Below, piece by piece: positions 53,315-61,622 of a stretch of DNA of 64,000 nt; the first letter of the stretch is position 1, and every line of letters starts with the position of its first letter. The DNA is from an uncultured Muribaculaceae bacterium (lineage in GTDB: Bacteria; Bacteroidota; Bacteroidia; Bacteroidales; Muribaculaceae). The DNA lies in NCBI GenBank assembly GCA_910587915.1, contig CAJUOB010000001.1, forward strand, positions 131,351-195,350, in the 5' to 3' direction. A model generated the notes under the pieces. That model made no database searches. It saw only the letters and a program-made list of their open reading frames with translations, and was not told where the DNA came from. Made by a program: the position numbers and the translations under genes.

Positions 53315-55650
53315 AAGCCAAGAGTATACTTTACGCCGCGCTGCTGCTTGCCGCCCCCGCGCTGCAGGCAGAGAACGTGAGCCAATACGTAGAGCCCAGA
53401 ATCGGTACGGCACACTGCCGCTGGTTCCACATAGCACCTGGCGCCCTCCCCTTCGGCATGGCCAAACCGGGCCCGTCGACCAACGGACGTTTAGGAAACG
53501 AACAAGGCTGGGAAGCCACCGGCTACGACTACCGCGAGTCGAGCATCGAGGGATTTCCGTGTATCCACGAGTTCCAGCTCGGCGGCATATCGCTTATGCC
53601 TACCAAAGGTAAACTGGTGACAGTGCCCGGCGAGGTAGATAACACCGAAGGCAAGGGCTTCCGCTCGTTCTTCGACCGCGAGGACGAAACGGCACGTCCC
53701 GGCTACTACTCCGTGCTTCTGAAACGCTATGGTATCCTGGCCGAAGCCACCGCTACCGAGCGCACCGCCTACGAGCGCTTCAATTTCCCCGCCGGCGACG
53801 ACAACCATATACTCTTCGACATAGGCAACCGCCAAGGAGAGAGCGGCGCCGTGGCCGATGCCCGCGTCGAACTCCGCTTCGATGGCTCTGTGGAAGGATA
53901 CGTGGTGACCAAACCCGAGTATGTGAATAAATATCAGGCCGGTGCCGAAGTACCCATCTACTTCTCGGCCGTGCTCGACCGCAAGCCATCGGCCTACGGC
54001 ACCTTCAACGGCGAGAAACAGACACCCGGCGCCAATGTGGCCGAAGGACCCGGCGCAGGCCTGTACATGACCTTCGACACCGAGGGCGAATCGACACCGG
54101 TTACCGTAAAGATCGGACTGTCGTACACATCGGTCGACAATGCCCGCCTCAACCGTCTGTCGGAAGCCAAGAACCTCGATTTCGACGCCGCAGCAGCCCG
54201 TGCGGCCGATATCTGGGAAGAGATGCTGAGCCGTATAACCGTAGAGACACCTTCGGCTACCGACAAGACCAAATTCTATACAGGCCTCTATCATGCCATT
54301 CTGGGCCGCGGTCTGGCAAACGACGTCAACGGTGCTTACCCGCGCAACGACGGCACAATAGGTTACCTGCCGATGAAAGCCGACGGTACACCCAAATATA
54401 GCTTCTACAATACCGATGCCGCATGGGGTGCCCAGTGGAATCTGTCGCAGATATGGGCTCTAGCCTATCCGGAGTATTTCTCTGACTACGTGAGCACACA
54501 CCTGCGCGTATTTGCCGACAGCGGCTGGCTCGCCGATGGTCTCGCAGCCTCGCGCTATGTGTCGGGAGTAGGCACAAACCTTCTTCCCGTGATAATATCG
54601 GGAGCTTACCATGCCGGTATCCGCGACTTCGACACCAATCTCGCTCTCGAAGCATGCCTCAAGAACGAACTCTGCGGCGAGAACCGCCCCCTCGGCGCCG
54701 GCAAGATCGATACCGACAAGTTCGTGAAGTATGGCTACGTGCCCCATGCCGATTCCGGCAGCGGCATCGAGGAAGCCTTCATGTTCTCGGCATCGCACAC
54801 TCTCGAATACTCCTACAGCTCGTGGGCCACAGCCGAACTCGCCCGTAGTCTTGGAAAGACAGAGCACTGCAAACAGCTCGACTGGCTTGCACGCGGTTGG
54901 GAACGCCTCTATAATCCCGAAGTCGGCTTCATGCATCCTCGCCTTGCCAACGGAAAGTATATCGACAATTTCAACCCCATGCAGGTGTGGCGCGGTTTCC
55001 AGGAAGGAAATGCATGGCAGTACACATTCTATGTACCCCATCAGGCCGATGAACTCATAGCCAAGGTCGGCCGCGAACGCTTCACCGAACGCCTCGACAG
55101 CATCTTCACTGTATCGCAGGACAAAATCTTCAGCGGTGGCACCGAAGTGGGCGCTTTCGCCGGTCTCCAGACTCTCTACAATCAGGGCAACCAGCCATGT
55201 CTGCACATATCGTGGCTATTCAACGAAGCCGGCCGTCCCTCTCTGTCTCAGAAATGGGTACGCGCTATCCTCGACCGCTTCTATGGCACCGACGGCATCC
55301 ATGGCTACGGCTACGGCCAAGACGAAGACCAGGGTCAGCTCGGAGCATGGTATGTATTGTCATCGTTAGGTCTTTTCGACGTGAAAGGCTTCGCAGGTCA
55401 GAACCCCGATATGGCTGTCGGCAGCCCTGTGTTCGACAAAATCACCATACGCCTCTCGCCGAAATATCATAAAGGTAAGGAATTTGTCATCACCACCGAG
55501 GGTAACTCGGCCGACAATGTATATGTGGCCGAAGCATCTATCGACGGAGAAAAGATGAACAAGCTGCGCCTACCGCTCAGCCGCATAACCGAAGGCGGAC
55601 ATCTGCATCTGAAAATGAACGACAAAGCCCGCGATAACTATGCAGACTGA
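53311..55650 (+). CDS. GH92-family alpha-mannosidase homologue with Gln at the catalytic-acid site
   Basis: 779 residues with a signal peptide (MKAKSILYAALLLAAPALQA). GH92 features: N-terminal beta-sandwich opening with VSQYVEPRIGTAHCRWFHIAPGALPFGM (short blocks), helical region and (alpha/alpha)6 barrel; SGSGIEEAFMFSASHTLEYSYSSW; EGNAWQYTFYVPHQ; GNQPCLHISWLFNEAG; and YGQDEDQGQLGAWYVLSSLG. GH92 enzymes are calcium-dependent inverting exo-alpha-mannosidases. The catalytic-base aspartates are kept (Asp671, Asp673 in DED), but the general acid, normally Glu in GNEP, is Gln628 (codon CAG, 55192-55194). This exchange is known from a GH92 enzyme that cleaves mannose-1-phosphate-6-mannose, so a phosphomannose substrate is possible. 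It overlaps the transporter gene by 11 bp. Confidence 0.9.
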   Translation: MKAKSILYAALLLAAPALQAENVSQYVEPRIGTAHCRWFHIAPGALPFGMAKPGPSTNGRLGNEQGWEATGYDYRESSIEGFPCIHEFQLGGISLMPTKGKLVTVPGEVDNTEGKGFRSFFDREDETARPGYYSVLLKRYGILAEATATERTAYERFNFPAGDDNHILFDIGNRQGESGAVADARVELRFDGSVEGYVVTKPEYVNKYQAGAEVPIYFSAVLDRKPSAYGTFNGEKQTPGANVAEGPGAGLYMTFDTEGESTPVTVKIGLSYTSVDNARLNRLSEAKNLDFDAAAARAADIWEEMLSRITVETPSATDKTKFYTGLYHAILGRGLANDVNGAYPRNDGTIGYLPMKADGTPKYSFYNTDAAWGAQWNLSQIWALAYPEYFSDYVSTHLRVFADSGWLADGLAASRYVSGVGTNLLPVIISGAYHAGIRDFDTNLALEACLKNELCGENRPLGAGKIDTDKFVKYGYVPHADSGSGIEEAFMFSASHTLEYSYSSWATAELARSLGKTEHCKQLDWLARGWERLYNPEVGFMHPRLANGKYIDNFNPMQVWRGFQEGNAWQYTFYVPHQADELIAKVGRERFTERLDSIFTVSQDKIFSGGTEVGAFAGLQTLYNQGNQPCLHISWLFNEAGRPSLSQKWVRAILDRFYGTDGIHGYGYGQDEDQGQLGAWYVLSSLGLFDVKGFAGQNPDMAVGSPVFDKITIRLSPKYHKGKEFVITTEGNSADNVYVAEASIDGEKMNKLRLPLSRITEGGHLHLKMNDKARDNYAD

Positions 55651-56794
55651 CAAAACATCGATGCGGCGCACAATGCCACCGCTGTTATTCGGATTTTTCG
55701 TGATGGGCTTCGTAGATCTTGTGGGCGTTGCCACAAGCTATGTGAAGGCCGACTTCAACCTGTCGCATTCCATGGCCAACATGCTGCCAATGATGGTATT
55801 CGTATGGTTTGCCGTATTCTCTATTCCCACCGGTCTGTGGATGGGTCGGCATGGGCGCCGGCCGACCGTGGCAATATCGCTGGCCATGACCGCAGTGGCC
55901 ATGCTCATACCGGCTGTCTACTACAGCCTTCCGTCGGTGATGGTAGCATTCGCCCTGTTGGGTATCGGCAACACCATCATGCAGGTATCGCTCAATCCTA
56001 TGGTCGCAGCAGTGGTCAAGCCCGACAAAGTGGCCAGTGTGCTCACACTCGGCCAGTTCATCAAGGCCATATCATCGATGCTCGGCCCGATACTCGCCGG
56101 CGTGGTAGCATCGGCATTCGGCGACTGGCGTCTGATATTCCCGGTTTATGCCGTGGCATCGGTGCTGGCCACCGTGTGGCTGCTTCTTGCAGTCGATGCC
56201 GATAAGACCGACGACCGCGAGGCTACTTCCATAGCATCGGTATGGGCGCTGCTGCGCCGCGGCAAGATATTCCTGCTGTTCTGCGGAATCCTTGCAGCCG
56301 TAGGACTCGACGTGGGCATCAACACCGCCATTCCCAAGCTGATGATGGAGCGCGCCGATCTCCCCCTGCATGAAGCCGGATTCGGCACAAGCCTCTACTT
56401 CCTCGCTCGCACCGCCGGAGCACTCGCAGGCGCAGTGATACTGGCACGGATGTCGCCATCGACCTTTCTCAAGATCACATCGCTTCTAGCCCTGGCCGGG
56501 GTATCGGCATTCATGTTTGCCGACGGTATGTGGGCCATGGGCGCACTTATAGTGGTGATAGGCGCCATGTGGGCCAATGTCTTCTCCGTCATCTTCTCAT
56601 TTGCCCTCGCCTGTGCACCCGACAAAAGCGACGAGGTTTCGGCCCTGATGATAATGGGTGTTGCCGGTGGCGCGCTCATTCCGCCTGTCATGGGCGTGGC
56701 GGCAGATGCCGGCGGCACAGTGGTGAGTCTCATACCATTGTGGATATGCGCAGTCTATGTGCTGTTGCTCAGCCTCTCCCATAAAAAAGCATAA
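55640..56794 (+). CDS. MFS sugar transporter (FucP/hexose-symporter-like)
   Basis: 384 residues, 12 predicted membrane helices. Typical MFS loop WMGRHGRRPT between helices 2 and 3, IGNTIMQVSLNPMVAAVV in helix 4-5, and a long hydrophilic loop around 185-200 (DADKTDDREATS). The phrase NTIMQVSLNP resembles FucP-type sugar:proton symporters of Bacteroidetes. It probably imports mannose or a mannose derivative across the inner membrane for the ROK kinase. Start at 55640 overlaps the GH92 gene; Met8 (55661) is an alternative. Last gene of the operon; a strong terminator follows. Confidence 0.88.
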   Translation: MQTDKTSMRRTMPPLLFGFFVMGFVDLVGVATSYVKADFNLSHSMANMLPMMVFVWFAVFSIPTGLWMGRHGRRPTVAISLAMTAVAMLIPAVYYSLPSVMVAFALLGIGNTIMQVSLNPMVAAVVKPDKVASVLTLGQFIKAISSMLGPILAGVVASAFGDWRLIFPVYAVASVLATVWLLLAVDADKTDDREATSIASVWALLRRGKIFLLFCGILAAVGLDVGINTAIPKLMMERADLPLHEAGFGTSLYFLARTAGALAGAVILARMSPSTFLKITSLLALAGVSAFMFADGMWAMGALIVVIGAMWANVFSVIFSFALACAPDKSDEVSALMIMGVAGGALIPPVMGVAADAGGTVVSLIPLWICAVYVLLLSLSHKKA

Positions 56795-56817
56795 CAGAAT
56801 CACATATGTATAGCGCA

Positions 56818-56848
56818 CCCCCGAAAGTTTGAACTTTCGGGGGTTTTT
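56818..56848 (+). terminator. Rho-independent terminator of the mannoside operon
   Basis: CCCCCGAAAGTT (56818-56829) pairs perfectly with AACTTTCGGGGG (56832-56843), a 2-nt apex, then five T (56844-56848). Confidence 0.95.
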
Positions 56849-56858
56849 ACTACTTTTG
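56828..56858 (+). promoter_or_regulatory. Promoter of rsmA, with its -33 box in the terminator loop
   Basis: TTTG (56828-56831) sits at the apex of the upstream hairpin; a 19-bp spacer leads to TACTTTTG (56851-56858). The rsmA ATG is at 56879. A full consensus match. Confidence 0.7.
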
Positions 56859-56878
56859 TATTCTTAAAACGAAGAATC

Positions 56879-57682
56879 ATGAGCGGAGTCAAACCTAAAA
56901 AAGCACTGGGACAACATTTTCTCACCGATCTGGGCGTGGCCGACCGTATAGCCTCCACCCTCGATGCCTACCGTGGCGCCGATATCCTCGAGATAGGTCC
57001 GGGCATGGGCGTGCTGACCCGCTTTCTGCTCGAAAAGCATCCTGCCGATAAACTCACGCTCGCGGAAATCGACACCGAAAGCGTGGAATGGCTCAAAAGC
57101 CACCTGCCGGAACCTCAGCCACGGATTGTGGAAGGCGACTTCCTGCAGATGGACCTCGACAGTCTATTTCCCGGCAGCGACGATTTCTGTGTGATAGGCA
57201 ACTATCCCTACAATATTTCATCGCAGATATTTTTCCGTGTGCTCGACTACCGCACCCGCATAGTATGCTGCAGCGGCATGCTGCAGCGCGAGGTGGCCGA
57301 ACGTCTGGCTGCTGCTCCCGGTACCAAGGCCCGTGGTATACTCAGTGTACTGCTTCAGGCATGGTACGATGTGGAATATCTTTTCACCGTGAGCGAAAAG
57401 GTGTTCAATCCACCACCCAAGGTGAAATCGGGCGTGGTGCGCCTCACACGCAACGGCCGCACAGATCTGGGTGTCGACGAGGCTCTATTCCGCACCGTGG
57501 TCAAGACCACATTCGGACAGCGGCGCAAGACCATCCGCAATTCCGTGCGCAGTCTCCTGCCCCCGGGAGCCGATGCATCGACAATGCCCTATGCAGCCAT
57601 GCGCCCCGAGCAGCTGTCGGTAGAACAGTTCGTAGAACTCAGCGCCGCCGTCGATGCAGCGCGTAAAAATGCCGCTGTATGA
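56879..57682 (+). CDS. rsmA: 16S rRNA dimethyladenosine transferase (KsgA)
   Basis: 267 residues. SAM-dependent enzyme that dimethylates A1518 and A1519 in helix 45 of 16S rRNA. Motifs: PKKALGQHFLTD at the N-terminus, EIGPGMGVLT (38-47), VIGNYPYNISSQIFF (catalytic N-Y-P-Y, residues 108-111), MLQREVAERLAA, and a C-terminal KTTFGQRRKTIRNSVRSL. It overlaps mgtE by 4 bp (ATGA), so the two are translationally coupled. Confidence 0.97.
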   Translation: MSGVKPKKALGQHFLTDLGVADRIASTLDAYRGADILEIGPGMGVLTRFLLEKHPADKLTLAEIDTESVEWLKSHLPEPQPRIVEGDFLQMDLDSLFPGSDDFCVIGNYPYNISSQIFFRVLDYRTRIVCCSGMLQREVAERLAAAPGTKARGILSVLLQAWYDVEYLFTVSEKVFNPPPKVKSGVVRLTRNGRTDLGVDEALFRTVVKTTFGQRRKTIRNSVRSLLPPGADASTMPYAAMRPEQLSVEQFVELSAAVDAARKNAAV

Positions 57683-59049
57683 AAGAATTCACCGAAGAAT
57701 ATCTCGATCATCTTTCCGACATCATAAAAGCCGACAATAAAGAGGAAGCCCGAGCCGAGCTCGCCTCGCTGCACCCGGCTGATATCGCTGAGCTATTCGG
57801 CCACCTCGAGGTCGATGAGGCCGAATATCTGTTCAAACTGCTCGACGAGGAAAAAGCCGCCGACGTGCTCATGGAGCTCGACGAGGACGACCGACTCAAG
57901 CTCCTCAACGCCATGCCCGTCGAGGAGATCGCCAAGCAGATCGACCACCTCGACACCGACGACGCCGTCGACCTCATACAGCAACTCGACCAAGAAGAGC
58001 GCGAGGAGATTCTGAGCCACATCGACGACGTGGAACAGGCCGGCGACATCATCGACCTTCTGAAGTACGACGAGGACACTGCCGGTGGTCTCATGGGTAC
58101 GGAGATGATCGTGGTGAACGAGAACTGGTCGATGCCCGAGTGCATAAAGCAGATGCGACTCCAGGCCGAGGACATGGATGAGATATACTACGTGTATGTG
58201 GTGGACAACGACTACCGACTGCGCGGCACATTCCCTCTGAAGCTTATGCTCACCCACCCCTCGGTATCCAAGATAAAGCACGTGATGGAGACCGATCCCG
58301 TGAGCGTGAAGGTGGACACTCCAATCGACGACGTGGCTCTCGATTTCGAGAAGTACGACCTCGTGGCCATGCCTGTTGTCGACTCCATAGGGCGCCTGTT
58401 GGGGCGCATCACCGTCGACGACGTCATGGACCAGGTGCGCGAATCGAGCGAACGCGACTATCAGCTCGCTTCGGGTATCTCGAGCGACGTGGATGCCGAT
58501 GACTCCGTGCTCGCCCAGACCAAAGCACGCATACCGTGGCTTCTGGTCGGAATTGCATCGGGTCTGCTCGCTTCGGTGATTCTCGGCACTTTCGAGGCGC
58601 AGCTACAAGCCGTGACCGCCCTTGCACTGTTCATTCCCATCATCGGTGGAACAGGTGGTAATGTGGGTGTGCAGGCATCGGCCATTGTGGTACAGGGTCT
58701 CGCCAACGGTAGCCTCGACATCAAGAACTTCGCTGCCCAGCTGGGCAAGGAAATACTCATAGGTCTGCTCAACGCCACCGTCATAACGGCAGTGGTGTTC
58801 GCCTATAACCTCATAACCATGCCGGGAGAATTTGCCGTAACCATATCGGTGGCCGTATCGCTGTTTGTGGTGGTGATGTTCGCATCTATTCTCGGCACAG
58901 TAGTGCCGCTGACCCTCGAGAAACTGCACATAAATCCTGCACTCGCCACCGGCCCATTCATACAGATATCGAACGATATCGTGGGCCTTATCATCTACGT
59001 GCAAATCTCTACTTTCTTCCTTCACACCTTCGCCGGCATCAACTTCTAA
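57679..59049 (+). CDS. mgtE: MgtE magnesium channel
   Basis: 456 residues. N-terminal superhelical MgtE_N domain (LHPADIAELFGHLEVDEAEY; 20-125), two CBS domains (about 135-255: MGTEMIVV, LMLTHPSVSKIKHVMETDPVSV, DLVAMPVVDSIGRLLGRITVDDVMD), then five membrane helices (about 280-456; LALFIPIIGGTGGNVGVQAS is the pore-helix motif). Mg2+ binding between the soluble domains closes the channel when internal magnesium is high. Cotranscribed with rsmA. Confidence 0.96.
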   Translation: MKEFTEEYLDHLSDIIKADNKEEARAELASLHPADIAELFGHLEVDEAEYLFKLLDEEKAADVLMELDEDDRLKLLNAMPVEEIAKQIDHLDTDDAVDLIQQLDQEEREEILSHIDDVEQAGDIIDLLKYDEDTAGGLMGTEMIVVNENWSMPECIKQMRLQAEDMDEIYYVYVVDNDYRLRGTFPLKLMLTHPSVSKIKHVMETDPVSVKVDTPIDDVALDFEKYDLVAMPVVDSIGRLLGRITVDDVMDQVRESSERDYQLASGISSDVDADDSVLAQTKARIPWLLVGIASGLLASVILGTFEAQLQAVTALALFIPIIGGTGGNVGVQASAIVVQGLANGSLDIKNFAAQLGKEILIGLLNATVITAVVFAYNLITMPGEFAVTISVAVSLFVVVMFASILGTVVPLTLEKLHINPALATGPFIQISNDIVGLIIYVQISTFFLHTFAGINF

Positions 59050-59077
59050 GAATCACGTAGGCAAGACATTCTTTGTT

Positions 59078-59281
59078 GGGACGCGCGCCCGGAGCGCCCG
59101 TAGCGTATATGCCACACTATCAGCAATTTCGCGCGGACGCGCAGAACGCGCGTCCCTACGGTATATATCGCGCCGAGCGGCCTTTTTGAGGTATTGCTGT
59201 CTCATGATTTCTGATGACATGGGCATCATGATGGCACCGGACCGTATACGGTCCGGACGCGCAGTACGCGTCTCTATGGGA
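59078..59281. repeat. GC-rich palindromic repeats between mgtE and the comM remnant
   Basis: Three related units: about 59078-59110, 59131-59168 and 59237-59281, sharing GGACGCGC...ACGCG...TC. In the second, GGACGCGC (59135-59142) pairs with GCGCGTCC (59148-59155). The third contains a perfect 20-bp palindrome at 59237-59256 (CCGGACCGTATACGGTCCGG). They look like REP-type intergenic repeats and could also end the mgtE transcript. No gene is visible from 59050 to 59308. Confidence 0.65.
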
Positions 59282-59310
59282 AAGACAGGTTGTACCCTAT
59301 ACTGTATTCG

Positions 59311-59421
59311 CTAACTCAGTGTGCCCCAGGAGGCGCGGGCAATCATATCGTATTGTCATAGCCTAATGAAGCATCTTGGTACCTTGCGGTGATAGCGCAC
59401 AATGCGTATTGATGTGGCGCG
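59311..59421 (-). pseudogene. Broken copy of the comM 3' end
   Basis: 59309-59338 is identical to 60076-60105 (30 bp across the comM stop codon). 59343-59421 matches 60221-60301 with a handful of mismatches and a 2-bp deletion. About 115 bp that lie between these blocks in intact comM are missing, and the frame is broken, so this is a degenerate fragment. It lies on the far side of an AT-rich lipoprotein gene from intact comM. Confidence 0.85.
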
Positions 59422-59459
59422 GAATTTTACAAACTTGCATACGTTATGGATACTGTAGC

Positions 59460-59999
59460 TTACCATACATATCCAAATTCTATATGTGATAAATACCCAT
59501 TAATAAATCTATATCTGCTGCGATATTGTGATATTGTATCTTGGAATTCGTATATCTTGTCTGTTGCATTTTGTATAATGCAAAAATCAACGTCTTTGTA
59601 TTTAAGGCGGAAATCCATTTCAGGACTGCCTATATGAACTCCTAAAGTGGTATAAAAAACAGAATCCCTTAGAACTGTCATCTTATTTACATATTCAATC
59701 GGAATAGTATCAATCAAATAAAAGTAATTATACTGATTATTCAATCCTCCATTTTCACAGACAAGCAATAAGTATTCAGATGATGTTGCATTTGAAAAAC
59801 CTATGAACTCTCCAATATATTCATCATCAATTTTATCAGGAAGTCTATCCAACTGTCCCAAAAACGTTGTGTCACGCAAGATGAATTGATTTACAGAAGA
59901 ATCTCCTGTAAAAAATTCCATATCATTTAAAACAGGTTTATTCTCGACACATGATATTACAAATAAACTACTGACCAATATTTGGATTAGCTTTGCCAT
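59460..59999 (-). CDS. Unrecognised AT-rich lipoprotein
   Basis: 179 residues from the ATG at 59999 (signal MAKLIQILVSSLFVISCVEN, lipobox Cys17); Met codons at 60008 and further upstream are also in frame. I recognise no family. The sequence has alternating beta-like stretches (FILRDTTFLGQLDRLPD; EYLLLVCENGGLNNQYNYFYLID; DFRLKYKDVDFCIIQN). GC content is about one third, far below the flanks, and the gene lies between a broken and an intact copy of the comM 3' end, so it appears to be an insertion. The stretch 59422-59459 holds nothing recognisable. Confidence 0.7.
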   Translation of the reverse strand: MAKLIQILVSSLFVISCVENKPVLNDMEFFTGDSSVNQFILRDTTFLGQLDRLPDKIDDEYIGEFIGFSNATSSEYLLLVCENGGLNNQYNYFYLIDTIPIEYVNKMTVLRDSVFYTTLGVHIGSPEMDFRLKYKDVDFCIIQNATDKIYEFQDTISQYRSRYRFINGYLSHIEFGYVW

Positions 60000-60075
60000 A
60001 ATTTCCATAATTAGGGTTACCGATAGCAGAGCCTTGTATTCATATGTATCGTACACACATGGGCACTGTCAATCA

Positions 60076-60105
60076 CGCTAACTCAGTGTGCCCCAGGAGG
60101 CGCGG
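60076..60105. repeat. att-like 30-bp direct repeat, comM-side copy
   Basis: Identical to 59309-59338. It covers the comM stop codon (60078-60080) and the last codons. The two copies bracket a 767-bp period containing the AT-rich lipoprotein gene. Direct repeats over the 3' end of a conserved gene are the usual trace of site-specific integration, though no integrase is present here. Confidence 0.75.
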
Positions 60106-61622
60106 TCGAGATTGCGGTAGCCGATGGCTTCGCTGAGATGGCGGGGCTCGATGTCGGGCGATGCGTCGAGGTCGGCTATAGTGCGTGCGACTTTGAGTAT
60201 GCGGTCGTAGGCTCGGGCACTCATATCGTATTTTGTCATGGCCTGATGAAGCATCTTGGTACCTTGCGGCGATAGCGCACAGTGCTTCTCGATGTGGCGC
60301 GACCCCATCTGGGCATTTGAGTGTACGGCCGGTTCATCGGCAAATCGGGCAGCTTGTATCTCTCGCGCGCGGACCACCCGGGCACGGATAGTGGCGCTGT
60401 CCTCGCCCGATGCTTTCTCGGCAAGTTTTTCGAAAGGTACCGGCATGATTTCCACCTGTATATCGATACGGTCGAGCAGCGGGCCCGATATCCGGCTCAT
60501 GTACTTCTGAACGGCTCCCGCCGGGCAGCTGCATGATTTTGTGGGATGATTGTAATATCCGCAGGGGCATGGGTTCATCGACGCCACGAGCATGAAACCG
60601 GCAGGATAATCGACTTGATAGCGTGCGCGCGACACACTTATATGCCTGTCTTCGAGAGGCTGGCGCAGTACCTCAAGCACGCTTCGCGGAAATTCCGGAA
60701 ATTCATCGAGAAAGAGTATACCATTGTGCGCAAGCGATATCTCGCCGGGCATAGGATTGGAACCACCACCGACCATAGCCACCGGCGACACTGTGTGATG
60801 AGGCGATCGGAAGGGCCGAGCCGACATCAGTCGCGAGCCGTCGCGGAGTTTTCCGGCCACAGAATGTATCTTGGTGGTTTCGAGTGCCTCGCGAAGCGTA
60901 AGCGGGGGCATAATCGATGGCAAACGCTTGGCCATCATCGATTTTCCCGAACCGGGAGGCCCTACAAGCAATATATTGTGCCCACCGGCACAGGCCACCT
61001 CGAAGGCGCGCTTCACATTCTCCTGTCCCTTGACTTCGTTGAAATCGTAGTCGAAACGACCTATCGCAGCAGCGAACTCCGCACGGGTATCGACCTCGAC
61101 AGGTGCAGGCACATCGCTACCGGATAGCAAGCCTATGACATCGCGCAGGTGATCCATGCCGTATACCTCGAGATTGTTTACCACAGCAGCCTCGGTGGCA
61201 TTTGCCTTTGGCACTATCATGCCCTTGAAGCCGGCAGCACGCGCGGCAATGGCCATGGGAAGAACGCCGCGGACAGGTTGCAGCGATCCATCGAGCGAGA
61301 GTTCGCCCATGATCATATATCGACCGAGTTCCGGAGCCTGTATCACTCCGGCACCGACGAGAATGGCCACTGCTATAGGAAGGTCGTAGGAAGAACCTTC
61401 TTTCTTGACATCGGCAGGAGCCATGTTTATAACCACCTTCACACGGCCTATATTATAGCCCGACTGCACGATTGCCGACCGCACACGCTCCTGGCTTTCC
61501 TTGACAGCAGCATCGGGCAAGCCGACAATACAATACTGCATGCCACGGTCGACCACCGTCTCGACGGTCACGATAATGGCATCGATACCTTTTACGGCTG
61601 CCGCATACGACTTTACCAACAT
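60078..61622 (-). CDS. comM: ComM/YifB-family Mg-chelatase-like AAA+ ATPase
   Basis: 514 residues from the ATG at 61622, which overlaps the stop of the upstream gene (TGATG); an in-frame ATG at 61679 lies inside that gene and is rejected. Lon-protease-S16-like N-terminal domain (IDAIIVTVETVVDRGMQYCIVGLPD; 10-30 onwards), Walker A LVGPPGSGKSMMAKRLP, Walker B NGILFLDEFPEFPRSVLEVLRQPLEDR (in blocks), a Cys cluster NPCPCGYYNHPTKSCSC, and a C-terminal Mg_chelatase_C domain. ComM is a helicase that extends branch migration in natural transformation. Third gene of the pldA operon. Confidence 0.95.
   Translation of the reverse strand: MLVKSYAAAVKGIDAIIVTVETVVDRGMQYCIVGLPDAAVKESQERVRSAIVQSGYNIGRVKVVINMAPADVKKEGSSYDLPIAVAILVGAGVIQAPELGRYMIMGELSLDGSLQPVRGVLPMAIAARAAGFKGMIVPKANATEAAVVNNLEVYGMDHLRDVIGLLSGSDVPAPVEVDTRAEFAAAIGRFDYDFNEVKGQENVKRAFEVACAGGHNILLVGPPGSGKSMMAKRLPSIMPPLTLREALETTKIHSVAGKLRDGSRLMSARPFRSPHHTVSPVAMVGGGSNPMPGEISLAHNGILFLDEFPEFPRSVLEVLRQPLEDRHISVSRARYQVDYPAGFMLVASMNPCPCGYYNHPTKSCSCPAGAVQKYMSRISGPLLDRIDIQVEIMPVPFEKLAEKASGEDSATIRARVVRAREIQAARFADEPAVHSNAQMGSRHIEKHCALSPQGTKMLHQAMTKYDMSARAYDRILKVARTIADLDASPDIEPRHLSEAIGYRNLDRASWGTLS

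Noticed and set aside
59078..59281. Possible CRISPR-like repeats
   Set aside because: Units differ in length, are palindromic and irregularly spaced, and no cas gene is near.
59446..59637. 63-codon plus-strand frame
   Set aside because: Antisense to the AT-rich lipoprotein gene, which has a convincing lipobox.
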